Shown here in pieces: positions 56,114 to 64,000 of a stretch of DNA of 64,000 nt (positions within the stretch are counted from its first letter, which is position 1; the number at the start of each line of letters is the position of its first letter). Below the pieces are notes generated by a model. The model was not told the origin of the DNA, ran no database searches, and worked only from the letters and a program-made list of their open reading frames with translations. The DNA is taken from contig NZ_PVZS01000013.1 of the NCBI RefSeq assembly GCF_003004785.1, positions 1 to 64,000 on the forward strand. Direction: 5' to 3'. The translations under genes and the position numbers were made by a program. Source of the stretch: Alsobacter soli (GTDB lineage: Bacteria > Pseudomonadota > Alphaproteobacteria > Rhizobiales > Beijerinckiaceae).

Positions 56114-56180
56114 GGCTGGCCCGTACGCCCCATAAGCGGCCGGCGCGCGGCAACCCTAAAGCGCAAGGGGGACCCCGGGA

Positions 56181-57686
56181 TCACGCCTTCCAGCTCACCT
56201 CTGTCAGGTCGTTGACCGGAATGGGCGCGTTCTCCCAAAGGCCCTGCAGGTCGGCGCTCCACACGCCGCTCTTGGGCAGCATGAAGAGGAACACGTTCAC
56301 GGCGTCTTCGGCGATCTGCTCCTGCGCCTTCTTGTACAGCTCGATCCGCTTGGCCTGGTCCGTGGTGGCCGTGAGCTCGGCGTAGATCGCCTTGTAGGCT
56401 TGGCTCTTGTAATCAAAGTAGTAGTCGTCGCGGGCATAGATATCGAGGTCGAGCGGCTCGACATGCGAGATGATCGTCATGTCGAAGTTCTTGCCCTTGA
56501 ACACATCCGACAGCCATTGGGCCCATTCCATGGGCACGAGTTCGACATCCAATCCTACGGCCTTGAGCTGGGCGGCGATAATCTGCCCACTGCGCCGAGC
56601 GTAGTCCGGCGGCGGCAGAACGAGGCGCAACTTTGTCCCCTCCGGGACGCCGGATTCCTTGAGAAGGCTCTTGGCCTTGGCCGGGTCGTATGGGTACTTG
56701 CCCGTTAGGTCGACATAGCCCGCGTCCTGCGGCGCGAAGTGGGAGCCGATGGGCTTGGCGATGCCGAACATGGCGCCGTCGATGACAGTCTTGCGGTCCA
56801 CGGCATGGCAGAGCGCGCGCCGGACGCGGATGTCGTCGAATGGCTTGCGACCGTTGTTGAGGGCCATGATGGTCTTGCCCTCGGTATTTCCGATCACGAC
56901 CTTGAACCGCGGATCCGCGCGGAACTGATCGAGGTTCTCCGGGGCCGGGTAGATGGGAAAGGCATCCACGTCGCCAGCCATCAGGGCCGCGAAGGAAGCG
57001 GAGGGATCGCTGATCACCTTGAACGCGGCCTTGTCCAGCTTGACTGGAGAGCCCCAGTATTTCTCGGCCCGGACCAGCTCGACGCTGGCTCCCTTGGTCC
57101 AGTTCGCAAACTTGAATGGTCCTGTGCCGACCGGCTTCGTTTTCGCGTCGGCCGCGGTCGCCGGGGCCAGCATCACGGCGGCTGGCCACCCCAGGCCGAA
57201 GAGGAAATTGCCGGCTGGCTGCTTCAGGGTCACTTTCAGGGTGGCGGGATCCACAGCCTCGGCCGCTTCGATGGGCGCGAACAGACTCTTCTGGGGATTC
57301 ACGCTGTCCGGGGCGCGAGCCCGGTCCAGGTTGAACTTGGCCACGGACGCGTCGAAAGGCGCGCCGTCGTGGTACGTCACGCCGCTCCGCAGCTTGAAAG
57401 TGTAGGTCTTCCCATCGTCGGAGATGGTCCAGCTCTCGGCCAGGGCGGGCTTCACCGCGCCGTCCCGGTCGATGCGCGTCAGCCCCTCGAACACGTTCGC
57501 GTAGACGATCTCGCCGATGGCGGCGGCGGCGCCCGCCGTGGGATCCAGATGAGGCGGCTCGAGGCGGATGCCGATGTTGAGGTCCTTGCGCGCGGCCGCC
57601 AGAGCCCGTGAGGCCCCGCCCAAGGCGCCCGCCGCGGACAGCGAAGCGACGGAGCCGGCCAGGAACAGCCTGCGGTTAAGCGTCAT
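56181..57686 (-). CDS. Dipeptide-type ABC transporter substrate-binding protein (family 5)
   Basis: 501 residues. The N-terminus MTLNRRLFLAGSVASLSAAG is a signal peptide with an RR pair that could be Tat-type. The family-5 fold follows: LDPTAGAAAAIGEIVYANVF, EGLTRIDRDGAVKPALAESW and YTFKLRSGVTYHDGAPF. This family binds peptides, opines, glutathione, nickel or sugars; the ligand is not readable here. It heads the transport unit, 67 bases before the first permease. The nearby sugar-acid and inositol genes make a non-peptide ligand possible. Confidence 0.9.
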   Translation of the reverse strand: MTLNRRLFLAGSVASLSAAGALGGASRALAAARKDLNIGIRLEPPHLDPTAGAAAAIGEIVYANVFEGLTRIDRDGAVKPALAESWTISDDGKTYTFKLRSGVTYHDGAPFDASVAKFNLDRARAPDSVNPQKSLFAPIEAAEAVDPATLKVTLKQPAGNFLFGLGWPAAVMLAPATAADAKTKPVGTGPFKFANWTKGASVELVRAEKYWGSPVKLDKAAFKVISDPSASFAALMAGDVDAFPIYPAPENLDQFRADPRFKVVIGNTEGKTIMALNNGRKPFDDIRVRRALCHAVDRKTVIDGAMFGIAKPIGSHFAPQDAGYVDLTGKYPYDPAKAKSLLKESGVPEGTKLRLVLPPPDYARRSGQIIAAQLKAVGLDVELVPMEWAQWLSDVFKGKNFDMTIISHVEPLDLDIYARDDYYFDYKSQAYKAIYAELTATTDQAKRIELYKKAQEQIAEDAVNVFLFMLPKSGVWSADLQGLWENAPIPVNDLTEVSWKA

Positions 57687-57895
57687 CGAGATTCCCCCTC
57701 TTGTCGCGCAACCTGCTTTCGTCGCGCGGCATGCAATTCCGCGCGCATGCTATCCGCAACGCCTCCGTGGCGTCGAGGCCGCCGAAGGCGCCGCGGTGAC
57801 GGGCCTCGCGCATGCGCAAGCGGCGTTGCTCGCGCCAAAGCCTCGACCTACGGTGGCGCCCGGCCGCGATCGAGCGGCGTCTGCCGGAGCGTTCC

Positions 57896-58663
57896 ATGTC
57901 CCTTTCCTTGTTCGACCTCACAGGTCGCGTCGCCCTCATTACCGGCTCCAGCCAGGGAATCGGCTACGCGCTCGCCGGCGGACTGGGCCGGGCCGGCGCC
58001 CGGGTGATCCTCAACGGCCGGGACGCGTCGAAGCTGGCCCAGGCGGTCGACAGTCTCTCGGCCGAGGGGCTGAACGTCACAGGCAGCGTGTTCGACGTGA
58101 CGGATCCCGACGCGATCGAGGCCGCGGTGGCCCGGATCGAACAGGAAGTCGGTCCTGTCGACATTCTCATCAACAATGCCGGCAAGCAGCACCGCGCGCC
58201 TGCCGAGGAGTTCCCCGACGAAGCCTGGCGCGACATTTTCCGCACAAACGTGGACAGCGCATTCTTCGCCGCGCGCTCGGTCGGCCGTCGCATGATTGAG
58301 CGGCGACGCGGCAAGATCATCAACATCGGCTCGGTGCAGAGCGAACTCGGGCGGCCGACCATCGTGCCCTACACGGCGACCAAGGGAGCGGTGAAGATGA
58401 TGACCCGCGGGCTCGCGGCCGAATGGGCCAAGCACAACATCCAGGTGAACGCGATCGGGCCGGGCTACTTCGACACGCCGCTCAATGCCGCGCTGGTCAA
58501 CAACCCGGAATTCAGCGCCTGGCTGTGCGGGCGCACGCCTGCGGGTCGCTGGGGCAAGCTGGAGGAATTGATCGGCGCCGCGATCTTCCTGTCGTCTAGC
58601 GCGTCCGACTTCGTCAACGGCCACATGCTGATGGTGGACGGCGGACTCACCGCATCCGTTTGA
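57896..58663 (+). CDS. SDR oxidoreductase, gluconate 5-dehydrogenase-like
   Basis: 255 residues from ATG 57896. TGSSQGIGYALAGGLGRAGA binds the cofactor, NNAGKQHRAPAEEFPDEAWR and IINIGSVQSELGRPTIVPYT then ATKGAVKMM carry Ser and Tyr-x3-Lys. The pattern SLFDLTGRVALITGSSQGIG at the start and NPEFSAWLCGRTPAGRWG near the C-terminus resembles gluconate 5-dehydrogenase (IdnO/Gno). It is followed by a gluconolactonase-type gene, 34 bases apart, which supports a sugar-acid role. Confidence 0.85.
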   Translation: MSLSLFDLTGRVALITGSSQGIGYALAGGLGRAGARVILNGRDASKLAQAVDSLSAEGLNVTGSVFDVTDPDAIEAAVARIEQEVGPVDILINNAGKQHRAPAEEFPDEAWRDIFRTNVDSAFFAARSVGRRMIERRRGKIINIGSVQSELGRPTIVPYTATKGAVKMMTRGLAAEWAKHNIQVNAIGPGYFDTPLNAALVNNPEFSAWLCGRTPAGRWGKLEELIGAAIFLSSSASDFVNGHMLMVDGGLTASV

Positions 58664-58697
58664 GTTTTTCAAAATCAGAGATCAGGGAGAGAAACCA

Positions 58698-59627
58698 ATG
58701 CCGAAGGAGATCATGGACCCGCCCTATGAGGTGCTGGAGCCGCGCGGCAAGGGGCTGTTCAACAAGACCGCCAAGCTCGAGAGGCTCTATCAGGGGTGCC
58801 GGTGGGCGGAGGGGCCGGCCTATTTCCCGGCCGGGCGCTATCTCTTGTGGTCGGACATCCCGAACAACCGCATCATGCGATACGATGAGACGGACGGCAG
58901 CGTCTCCGTCTTCCGCGAGCCGTCCAACAACACCAACGGACATACGGTCGATCGCCAGGGGCGGCTCGTCTCCTGCGAGCACCTTGGCCGCCGCGTGTCA
59001 CGGACCGAGCACGATGGCACGATCACGGTGCTGGCGGACCGCTGGCAGGGCAAGCGCCTGAATTCGCCCAACGATGTCGTAGTGAAGTCGGACGGGTCCA
59101 TCTGGTTCACCGATCCGGCCTACGGCATCGACTGGGACTACGAGGGCGCTCGGGCAGAGAGCGAGATCGGCGCCTGCAATGTCTACCGCATTGACCCGCA
59201 AACCGGCGCCGTTGATCTCGTGGCGGACGACTTCAAGCGGCCGAACGGGCTGGCCTTCTCGCCCGACGAAAGCAAGCTCTATATCGCCGACACGGGCGCC
59301 AGCCACTTCGAGAACGGGCCGCGGCACATCCGGGTGTTCGACGTGGGGTCCGACGGCAAGACGCTCAAGGGTGGCGAGATCTTCGCGGAATGCACCGCCG
59401 GGCTGTTCGACGGTTTTCGCTGTGACGAAGATGGACGAATCTGGACGTCCGCGGCGGACGGGGTGCACGTCTATCACCCGGATGGGACGATGATCGCCAA
59501 GGTGCACGTGCCGGAGATCGTGGCCAACGTCTGCTTCGGGGCGCTCAGGCGCAACCGGCTCTACATCTGCGGGACGACCTCGCTGTACGCCTACTACGTG
59601 CTTGTGCGCGGGGCTAAGACGTTCTGA
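58698..59627 (+). CDS. SMP-30/gluconolactonase family protein
   Basis: 309 residues, six-bladed propeller lactonase. Metal ligands of the family are visible: Glu in CRWAEGPAYFPAG, Asn in RPNGLAFSPDESKLYIADTG, and Asp in GLFDGFRCDEDG. RLNSPNDVVVKSDGSIWFTD is another hallmark. Probably opens an aldonolactone; paired with the upstream SDR gene. A terminator hairpin and a palindromic repeat follow. Confidence 0.9.
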   Translation: MPKEIMDPPYEVLEPRGKGLFNKTAKLERLYQGCRWAEGPAYFPAGRYLLWSDIPNNRIMRYDETDGSVSVFREPSNNTNGHTVDRQGRLVSCEHLGRRVSRTEHDGTITVLADRWQGKRLNSPNDVVVKSDGSIWFTDPAYGIDWDYEGARAESEIGACNVYRIDPQTGAVDLVADDFKRPNGLAFSPDESKLYIADTGASHFENGPRHIRVFDVGSDGKTLKGGEIFAECTAGLFDGFRCDEDGRIWTSAADGVHVYHPDGTMIAKVHVPEIVANVCFGALRRNRLYICGTTSLYAYYVLVRGAKTF

Positions 59628-59634
59628 TAAGAAC

Positions 59635-59654
59635 GAGCCGGCATGGTCCGGCTC
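59635..59654 (+). terminator. Terminator after the lactonase gene
   Basis: Seven-base arms GAGCCGG and CCGGCTC with a CATGGT loop, followed by CTTCTCTGTCTT. It starts 7 bases after the stop codon. Confidence 0.7.
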
Positions 59655-59670
59655 CTTCTCTGTCTTGTCG

Positions 59671-59725
59671 AGCGAAGCGACCCAGACGGAGGGGCCAACG
59701 CCCCTGGACTGGGTCGTCGCTTCGC
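59671..59725. repeat. Nested palindromic repeat between convergent genes
   Basis: Outer arms GCGAAGCGACCCAG and CTGGGTCGTCGCTTCGC enclose an inner hairpin AGGGGC-CAAC-GCCCCT. Elements built from GAGCGAAGCGA/TCGCTTCGC are common dispersed repeats in this group of bacteria. It separates the lactonase gene from the convergent otnK-like gene and could fold into a cruciform. Confidence 0.65.
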
Positions 59726-59750
59726 TTGTTGGCGCAACTGACTGGCAACA

Positions 59751-61028
59751 TCAATCCAGCATCGCCAATGCCTTGGTGAAGAAGTCCGGACCGCCGAAGT
59801 TCCCGGACTTCAGGGCCAGCGCGATATGCGCGCCATCGGCCGCGAGCGTCCACGGAACGCCCGGGTCGATTTCCGGGCCGATCTCCAGCATGGAGACGCC
59901 GAGCGCGCCGACCACGGCGCCCGAGGTCTCCCCGCCCGCCACCACCATGCGGGTGACACCGGCTGAGACGAGACCCTGGGCGACCTCCGCCAGCATACGC
60001 TCGACCAGCGCGCCGGCAGCGTCGCGGCCCAACTTGTCCTGTGCTGAACGGACCGACTCCGGTTCGGCGGTGGAATAAACGAGGATGGGACGCGCCCCGA
60101 GCCGCGGCGTGGCCCAGTTCAGCACATGGTCGGGCGTGAGGCGGCCCTCGGCGATGGCCAGCGGGTCGAGCGCGAAGCTCTCGACGCCGGCGTGAATGGC
60201 GTGAGCCACCTGGCCGCGGGTGGCGGCGGAGCAACTGCCCGCCAAGATCGCCGTCTTGCCGGCAGGCGCATGGAAGGGCCGCGGGGGGCCCTTCGGTTCG
60301 AGAAGGCCGGCGCGGCGGAAATTATCCGGAAGGCCAAGCGCGATACCGGACCCGCCTGTCAGCAACTTTTCGCCCGCGAAAGCCTCGCCAAGAATGCGCA
60401 GGTGGCCATCCGTGATGGCGTCAGCGACGCCGATGCAGGGCGCGTCGGCCGCGAGCGCTTCAAAGGCGCGTCGTGTGGCGGCCGCCCCCTGCTCCACCGT
60501 CGCAAACGGCACGAGCCCTACTTTCACCTGCGTCTGGCGCTGCAGAACGCGGACCAGATTGGAGTCCCGCATCGGGGTGAGCGGGTGGTCCTTCATGGGG
60601 CTGTCTGACAGAAGCTGCGCGCCGACGAAGAGGTGCCCCTGATACACGGAGCGGCCGTTCGCCGGGAAGGCCGGGCACGCCACGGTCCAGCGCACGCCAA
60701 GGCGCTCCATCAACGCTTCGGCCACAGGGCCGATGTTCCCCTCGTCCGTGGAATCGAAGGTCGAGCAGTACTTGAACAGGATCTGGCGCGCGCCGGCGCC
60801 AAGCAGCGCGTCGCAGGCGGCGAGCGACCATTCCACAGCCTCGGCTGCCGGGTTGGTGCGTGATTTCATGGAGACGACCACGGCGTCGGCCTCAGGCAGC
60901 GACTCAGACCCAGCGGGGACACCCACGGTCTGGACCACCCGCATGCCTTCCCGGGCGAGCATCAGGGCGACATCGGTGGCCCCGGTCAGGTCGTCAGCGA
61001 TCACCCCGAGCAGCATGGCGTTCCTCAC
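59751..61028 (-). CDS. otnK: Four-carbon acid sugar kinase family protein (DUF1537), OtnK-like
   Basis: 425 residues. N-terminal substrate domain with GVIADDLTGATDVALMLARE; C-terminal nucleotide-binding domain with VVAGGETSGAVVGALGV. KYCSTFDSTDEGNIGPVAEA and CPAFPANGRSVYQGHLFVG are family-specific. OtnK phosphorylates 3-oxo-tetronate in D-erythronate or related acid catabolism. The companion aldolase-type gene lies 75 bases upstream on the same strand, which supports the OtnK-OtnC pairing. Close relatives act on other tetronates or threonates, so the exact substrate is open. Confidence 0.82.
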   Translation of the reverse strand: MRNAMLLGVIADDLTGATDVALMLAREGMRVVQTVGVPAGSESLPEADAVVVSMKSRTNPAAEAVEWSLAACDALLGAGARQILFKYCSTFDSTDEGNIGPVAEALMERLGVRWTVACPAFPANGRSVYQGHLFVGAQLLSDSPMKDHPLTPMRDSNLVRVLQRQTQVKVGLVPFATVEQGAAATRRAFEALAADAPCIGVADAITDGHLRILGEAFAGEKLLTGGSGIALGLPDNFRRAGLLEPKGPPRPFHAPAGKTAILAGSCSAATRGQVAHAIHAGVESFALDPLAIAEGRLTPDHVLNWATPRLGARPILVYSTAEPESVRSAQDKLGRDAAGALVERMLAEVAQGLVSAGVTRMVVAGGETSGAVVGALGVSMLEIGPEIDPGVPWTLAADGAHIALALKSGNFGGPDFFTKALAMLD

Positions 61029-61103
61029 CTTTTCCTTGCGCCGAGGTCAGGCTCGGCGGCCGGGGGCCACCTTCTCCCGTTCGTGCTCGGAAGGGAAGAT
61101 CAT

Positions 61104-61745
61104 TCACCAGCGGGCGGAGAAACTGTCCCGGAGTTCCTGGATCTGTCGATCGTCCAAGGGCGGCAGGCGCGCGCTACGCGTGAGGAAGACGAGCTTCGCC
61201 GTCTCCTCCGCTTCTTCCAGCGCCGCGGAGGCGGCGAAGACGCTCTCGTGCCAAAAGGTCGGGCCGATGCGGGCCAGCACCACTCCACGGACATGGGGGA
61301 CGTGGGGCGCCACGAGGCTGGTCACGTCCGGGTCTCCCGGCCGGCGATACGGGATGAGGGGCACGCGGCCGGCCTTCATGACGTGGTATGGCGTCAGCGG
61401 CGGCAGGATGTTGGCCGGGTCCACCCCAGGCGTGAGCGACAGGGCCACAAGGTGGGTGGAGTGGGTATGGACCACCGCCCGCAGCGCCGGATCCGCGCCA
61501 TAGATCGCCCGATGCAGGCGGATCGTCTTGGAGGCGCGGTCGCCGGAGACCTGCTCGCCATTGGCGTCGAGCTTCGCCAAGCGGGCCGGGTCGAGGTCGC
61601 CCAGGCAGGCGTCGGTGGGGGTGATCAGGAACCCGTCAGGCAGCCGGGCAGATATATTGCCCGCAGCGCCAACCGTGTACCCCCGGGCGTACAGGCTTGC
61701 CCCCACCCGGCAGATTTCGTCTCTGAGGCGGCTTTCGTCGGACAT
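61104..61745 (-). CDS. otnC: Class II aldolase/adducin family protein, OtnC-like
   Basis: 213 residues. GNISARLPDGFLITPTDACL binds the phosphate, VVHTHSTHLVALS gives two zinc His, and LIPYRRPGDPDVTSLV matches 3-oxo-tetronate 4-phosphate decarboxylase. It should act on the product of the neighbouring kinase. Its start is 4 bases from the iolB stop, so both tetronate genes seem to belong to the inositol operon transcript. Confidence 0.82.
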   Translation of the reverse strand: MSDESRLRDEICRVGASLYARGYTVGAAGNISARLPDGFLITPTDACLGDLDPARLAKLDANGEQVSGDRASKTIRLHRAIYGADPALRAVVHTHSTHLVALSLTPGVDPANILPPLTPYHVMKAGRVPLIPYRRPGDPDVTSLVAPHVPHVRGVVLARIGPTFWHESVFAASAALEEAEETAKLVFLTRSARLPPLDDRQIQELRDSFSARW

Positions 61746-61749
61746 CGTT

Positions 61750-62550
61750 TCACCAGGTCAGGAACGAAAGTTCGGGGGACATGGTGAACTTCCACTGGCG
61801 CACCGGGCCAGCCATAACGTTCAGATAGTAGAGATCAATCCCGTGCGGGGCTCCAACCGGGTGGTAGCCCCTAGGCACCAGCACGACGTCGCCGTCCGAT
61901 ACCGCCATTGTTTCATCGAGAGAGCGGTCGTCCGTGTAGACGCGCTGGAGTGCGAAGCCGCCGGGCTGGGCAAGCCGATGGTAATAGGTCTCTTCCAGGT
62001 ACGTTTCGCGCGGGAAGTCATCCACGTCGTGCTTGTGCGGCGGGTAGCTCGACCAGTGACCGCCGGGCGTAATGACCTCCACCACGAGCAGGCTTTCGGC
62101 ATAGGCCGACGTGTCCGGCAAAATGTTGCGCACGTGGCGCACGTTCGTGCCCTTGCCACGCGTCTCCAGGCCGACCTCGTCCGGCCCAATCACGCGCGCG
62201 TGCAGCCTGCCTTCCGCCGGCGCCTTGCAGACAGCGAGTTCACAGTCGGTCTCGGCCTGGGCGGCCCAGGAGGACTGCGCCGGAACGTAGAGCGACCAGG
62301 GCGCACCTTCGAAGGGGCTCATACGCTCGCCGATGACGCCGAAGTCCTTGCCACCTGCGCCGACATGGGCCTTGCCCGAGACCAGCACGAGGCACACCTC
62401 CTCGCCAGCCGTCGGCTGATCGACCTCCTGGCCTGCCTTGAGCCGATACACGTCGAAGCCAACATAGCGCCAGCCGGCGCTGGCGGGCGAAATGCGATGG
62501 ACGGCGCCTTGCGCATCCGGAGCGCTGGGGTGGACAAGCAGGTTCGGCAT
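61750..62550 (-). CDS. iolB: 5-deoxy-glucuronate isomerase
   Basis: Converts 5-deoxy-D-glucuronate to 5-dehydro-2-deoxygluconate in myo-inositol catabolism. 266 residues from ATG 62550 (MPNLLVHPSAPDAQGAVHRI). The bicupin fold has the metal site SSYPPHKHDVDDFPRETYLE with HxH and Glu. YYHRLAQPGGFALQRVYTDD and VPRGYHPVGAPHGIDLYYLN are IolB hallmarks. It lies 29 bases after iolE. Confidence 0.94.
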   Translation of the reverse strand: MPNLLVHPSAPDAQGAVHRISPASAGWRYVGFDVYRLKAGQEVDQPTAGEEVCLVLVSGKAHVGAGGKDFGVIGERMSPFEGAPWSLYVPAQSSWAAQAETDCELAVCKAPAEGRLHARVIGPDEVGLETRGKGTNVRHVRNILPDTSAYAESLLVVEVITPGGHWSSYPPHKHDVDDFPRETYLEETYYHRLAQPGGFALQRVYTDDRSLDETMAVSDGDVVLVPRGYHPVGAPHGIDLYYLNVMAGPVRQWKFTMSPELSFLTW

Positions 62551-62578
62551 CGGACGGGACTCCACAGGGCGGCCGAGC

Positions 62579-63478
62579 TTAGCTCAATCCGGCTTCTTTG
62601 AGCGCGGCCTTCAGGTGCGCCACGCCGCGCTTGGCGTAGTCGAGCGGGTTGGCCTTCTCCGGATCCTGCTCGGCCTCGACGACGACCCAGCCGGAATAGC
62701 CGGGCAGCGCCTTGAACACCGAGACGTAGTCGACCATGCCGTCGCCCGGGACAGTGTAGACGCCGAGTTCTGCTCCCTCGCCCAGCACGGCGTCGAGGAA
62801 ACTCCAGTCCTGCACGCGCGCCTTCTCCATGATGGGCTTGCGAACGTCCTTGGCGTGCACGTGGCTGATGCGATCCTGGTACTTGCGGGCGAGTTCGGCC
62901 GGATCGGCGCCGCCCCAGGTCGCGTGGCCGGTGTCGAGAAGCAAGTGCGCCGCCGGGCCCGTGGCCGCCATAAAGGCGTCGATGTCGGCTGCGCTCTCCA
63001 CGATCGTCCCCATGTGGTGGTGGTAGACGAGCCGCACGCCTTCAGCGAGCGTGCGTTCGGCCACCTGGGTCACTCGGCGGCCGAACTCCGCCCAGGAGCC
63101 AGGGGCCATGACGGGCCGCTTCGACAACGGCTTGGAGCGGTCGCCGTGAATAGCGTTGGACGTCTCGGCGAAGACGAGGACGTTAGACCCCATCGCTTTC
63201 AGGAGGTCGAGATGGGGGCGGAGATGGCGCATTTCCTCGTCCGCGTCGCGGCGGAGCAGTTCGGCCGAGTACCAGCCCGAGATGCAGGCCATTGCGAACG
63301 GCGCGAGCGCCGCCTTGAGGGCGTTGGGGTCGCGGGGGAACTTGTGGCCGAGTTCCATGCCCTGGAAGCCGGCTTCACGGGCCTCGGCGAGGCAGGTCTC
63401 GAGCGGGGTGGCGCCGCCGATCGCCTGGAGATCGTCGTTGGACCAGCCGATGGGGTTCGCGCCGATGCGGATGGGCAT
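62579..63478 (-). CDS. iolE: Myo-inosose-2 dehydratase
   Basis: Dehydrates scyllo-inosose to the trihydroxycyclohexanedione that IolD opens. 299 residues, xylose-isomerase-like barrel. MPIRIGANPIGWSNDDLQAI is the standard IolE start. GFQGMELGHKFPRDPNALKA, YHHHMGTIVES, LDTGHATWGGADPAELARKY and HVHAKDV carry the metal ligands and substrate contacts. It lies 87 bases after iolD. Confidence 0.95.
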   Translation of the reverse strand: MPIRIGANPIGWSNDDLQAIGGATPLETCLAEAREAGFQGMELGHKFPRDPNALKAALAPFAMACISGWYSAELLRRDADEEMRHLRPHLDLLKAMGSNVLVFAETSNAIHGDRSKPLSKRPVMAPGSWAEFGRRVTQVAERTLAEGVRLVYHHHMGTIVESAADIDAFMAATGPAAHLLLDTGHATWGGADPAELARKYQDRISHVHAKDVRKPIMEKARVQDWSFLDAVLGEGAELGVYTVPGDGMVDYVSVFKALPGYSGWVVVEAEQDPEKANPLDYAKRGVAHLKAALKEAGLS

Positions 63479-63565
63479 GGATATCTCCTGCAGACTGGGA
63501 CAACAGGCCCTCCGGCCCGCTCATATGGATAGGACGGACTACGAACCAGCGGTCCGCGGGCCTGG

Positions 63566-64000
63566 CTACGACAGGCTTCCGCGCCGGTCGAGCGCTTCCT
63601 CGTAGCGCCGACGGGCGTCGCGGACCTGCTCACGGTCGGAGACCTCGGGCACCGCTACTTCCCACCACCAGCCACCCGCATCAGTCGAGGCGAGCGGGTC
63701 CGTGTCGATCACCACGGCGGTGACGCCTGGGCGGCCGCGGGCGCCGCGAAGCGCAGCCTCGAGGTCGGCTAGGCTCGCGACCTTCTCAGCGTGCGCGCCC
63801 AGCGAGCGGGCGTGGGCGGCGAAGTCGATGTCAGGCAGCGTCTCGTGGCGCGTGTGCTGCAGCAGGTTGTTGAAGCTCTCGCCGCCCGTCGCACGCTGGA
63901 GGCGGTTGATGCAGCCGAATCCGCGGTTATCGAGAATCACGACTGTCATGCTCACCCCCAGCATGGCCGCGGAGGCGATCTCCGAGTTCATCATGAGGTA
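63566..64000 (-). CDS. iolD: 3D-(3,5/4)-trihydroxycyclohexane-1,2-dione acylhydrolase, C-terminal part
   Basis: ThDP-dependent enzyme that opens the inositol-derived ring to 5-deoxyglucuronate. Only about the last 145 residues are in the window; the rest lies beyond base 64000. The visible part holds YLMMNSEIASAAMLG (part of the ThDP-binding region), VVILDNRGFGCINRLQRATG, ESFNNLLQ, PDIDFAAHARSLGAHAEKVA and the tail VSDREQVRDARRRYEEALDR. Head of the visible iolD-iolE-iolB run. Confidence 0.92.
   Translation of the reverse strand, partial: YLMMNSEIASAAMLGVSMTVVILDNRGFGCINRLQRATGGESFNNLLQHTRHETLPDIDFAAHARSLGAHAEKVASLADLEAALRGARGRPGVTAVVIDTDPLASTDAGGWWWEVAVPEVSDREQVRDARRRYEEALDRRGSLS

Overview
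The window is a contiguous piece of a high-GC alphaproteobacterial chromosome, most likely from the order Hyphomicrobiales (Rhizobiales). Evidence: the gene order trpG-trpD-trpC-moaC-moeA-lexA-comEC-gltX-gltA; a ComEC whose C-terminal half has no metallo-beta-lactamase motif; an alphaproteobacterial-type LexA box (GAAC-N7-GAAC) in front of lexA; and dispersed palindromic repeats of a style common in this order. The genus cannot be set from the sequence alone. I see no rRNA, tRNA, CRISPR array, insertion sequence or prophage.

Layout. 1-2.8 kb: glmS (minus), then a repeat cluster enclosing a broken DUF559 gene. 2.8-13.5 kb: the conserved core block trpGDC, moaC, moeA, lexA, comEC (minus), gltX and gltA. 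13.6-18.3 kb: a branched-chain amino-acid-type ABC importer (minus) whose two ATPases are fused into one protein. 18.6-28 kb: mixed genes (an FtsH-like protease, a DUF1003 membrane protein, a stand-alone LigD-type phosphoesterase, pgm, a DUF882 peptidase-like protein, a probable GNAT-fold protein, an RraA-family protein), then a 765-base stretch of lower GC. 28.1-33.7 kb: a BigR/SqrR-like ArsR regulator, a small hydrophilic protein, two short-chain dehydrogenases with an acyl-CoA dehydrogenase, and a Sua5-type tRNA-modification enzyme. 33.9-42.1 kb: doxX with a divergent LysR regulator, a lipoprotein, an HTH-RibB-RibA fusion, aroC, kup, fabI and a histidine phosphatase. 42.4-46.5 kb: a single large gene for a membrane-bound Pls/PosA-type nonribosomal peptide synthetase. 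46.5-52.6 kb: a DnaJ-class cochaperone, a lipoprotein, pdxH, a tight SDR-NUDIX-TIGR02301 cluster, an amidase and a small repeat protein. 52.7-57.7 kb: a dipeptide/oligopeptide-type ABC importer (minus). 57.9-64 kb: an SDR and an SMP-30 lactonase, then a minus-strand myo-inositol cluster iolD-iolE-iolB followed by otnC- and otnK-like genes for four-carbon sugar acids; iolD runs off the right edge.

The most interesting object is the Pls/PosA-like synthetase at 42.4-46.5 kb. It has an adenylation domain, a carrier domain and three successive units of membrane hairpin plus left-handed beta-helix. A manual alignment gives the specificity code D-L-E-D-I-G-T-V-V-K; two acidic pocket residues suggest a basic amino acid, so the product could be a cationic homopolymer or short isopeptide. 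Second is the riboflavin enzyme RibB, which carries an N-terminal helix-turn-helix domain and a RibA-like domain lacking the zinc cysteines, with two 12-base direct repeats directly upstream, a layout that suggests autoregulation.
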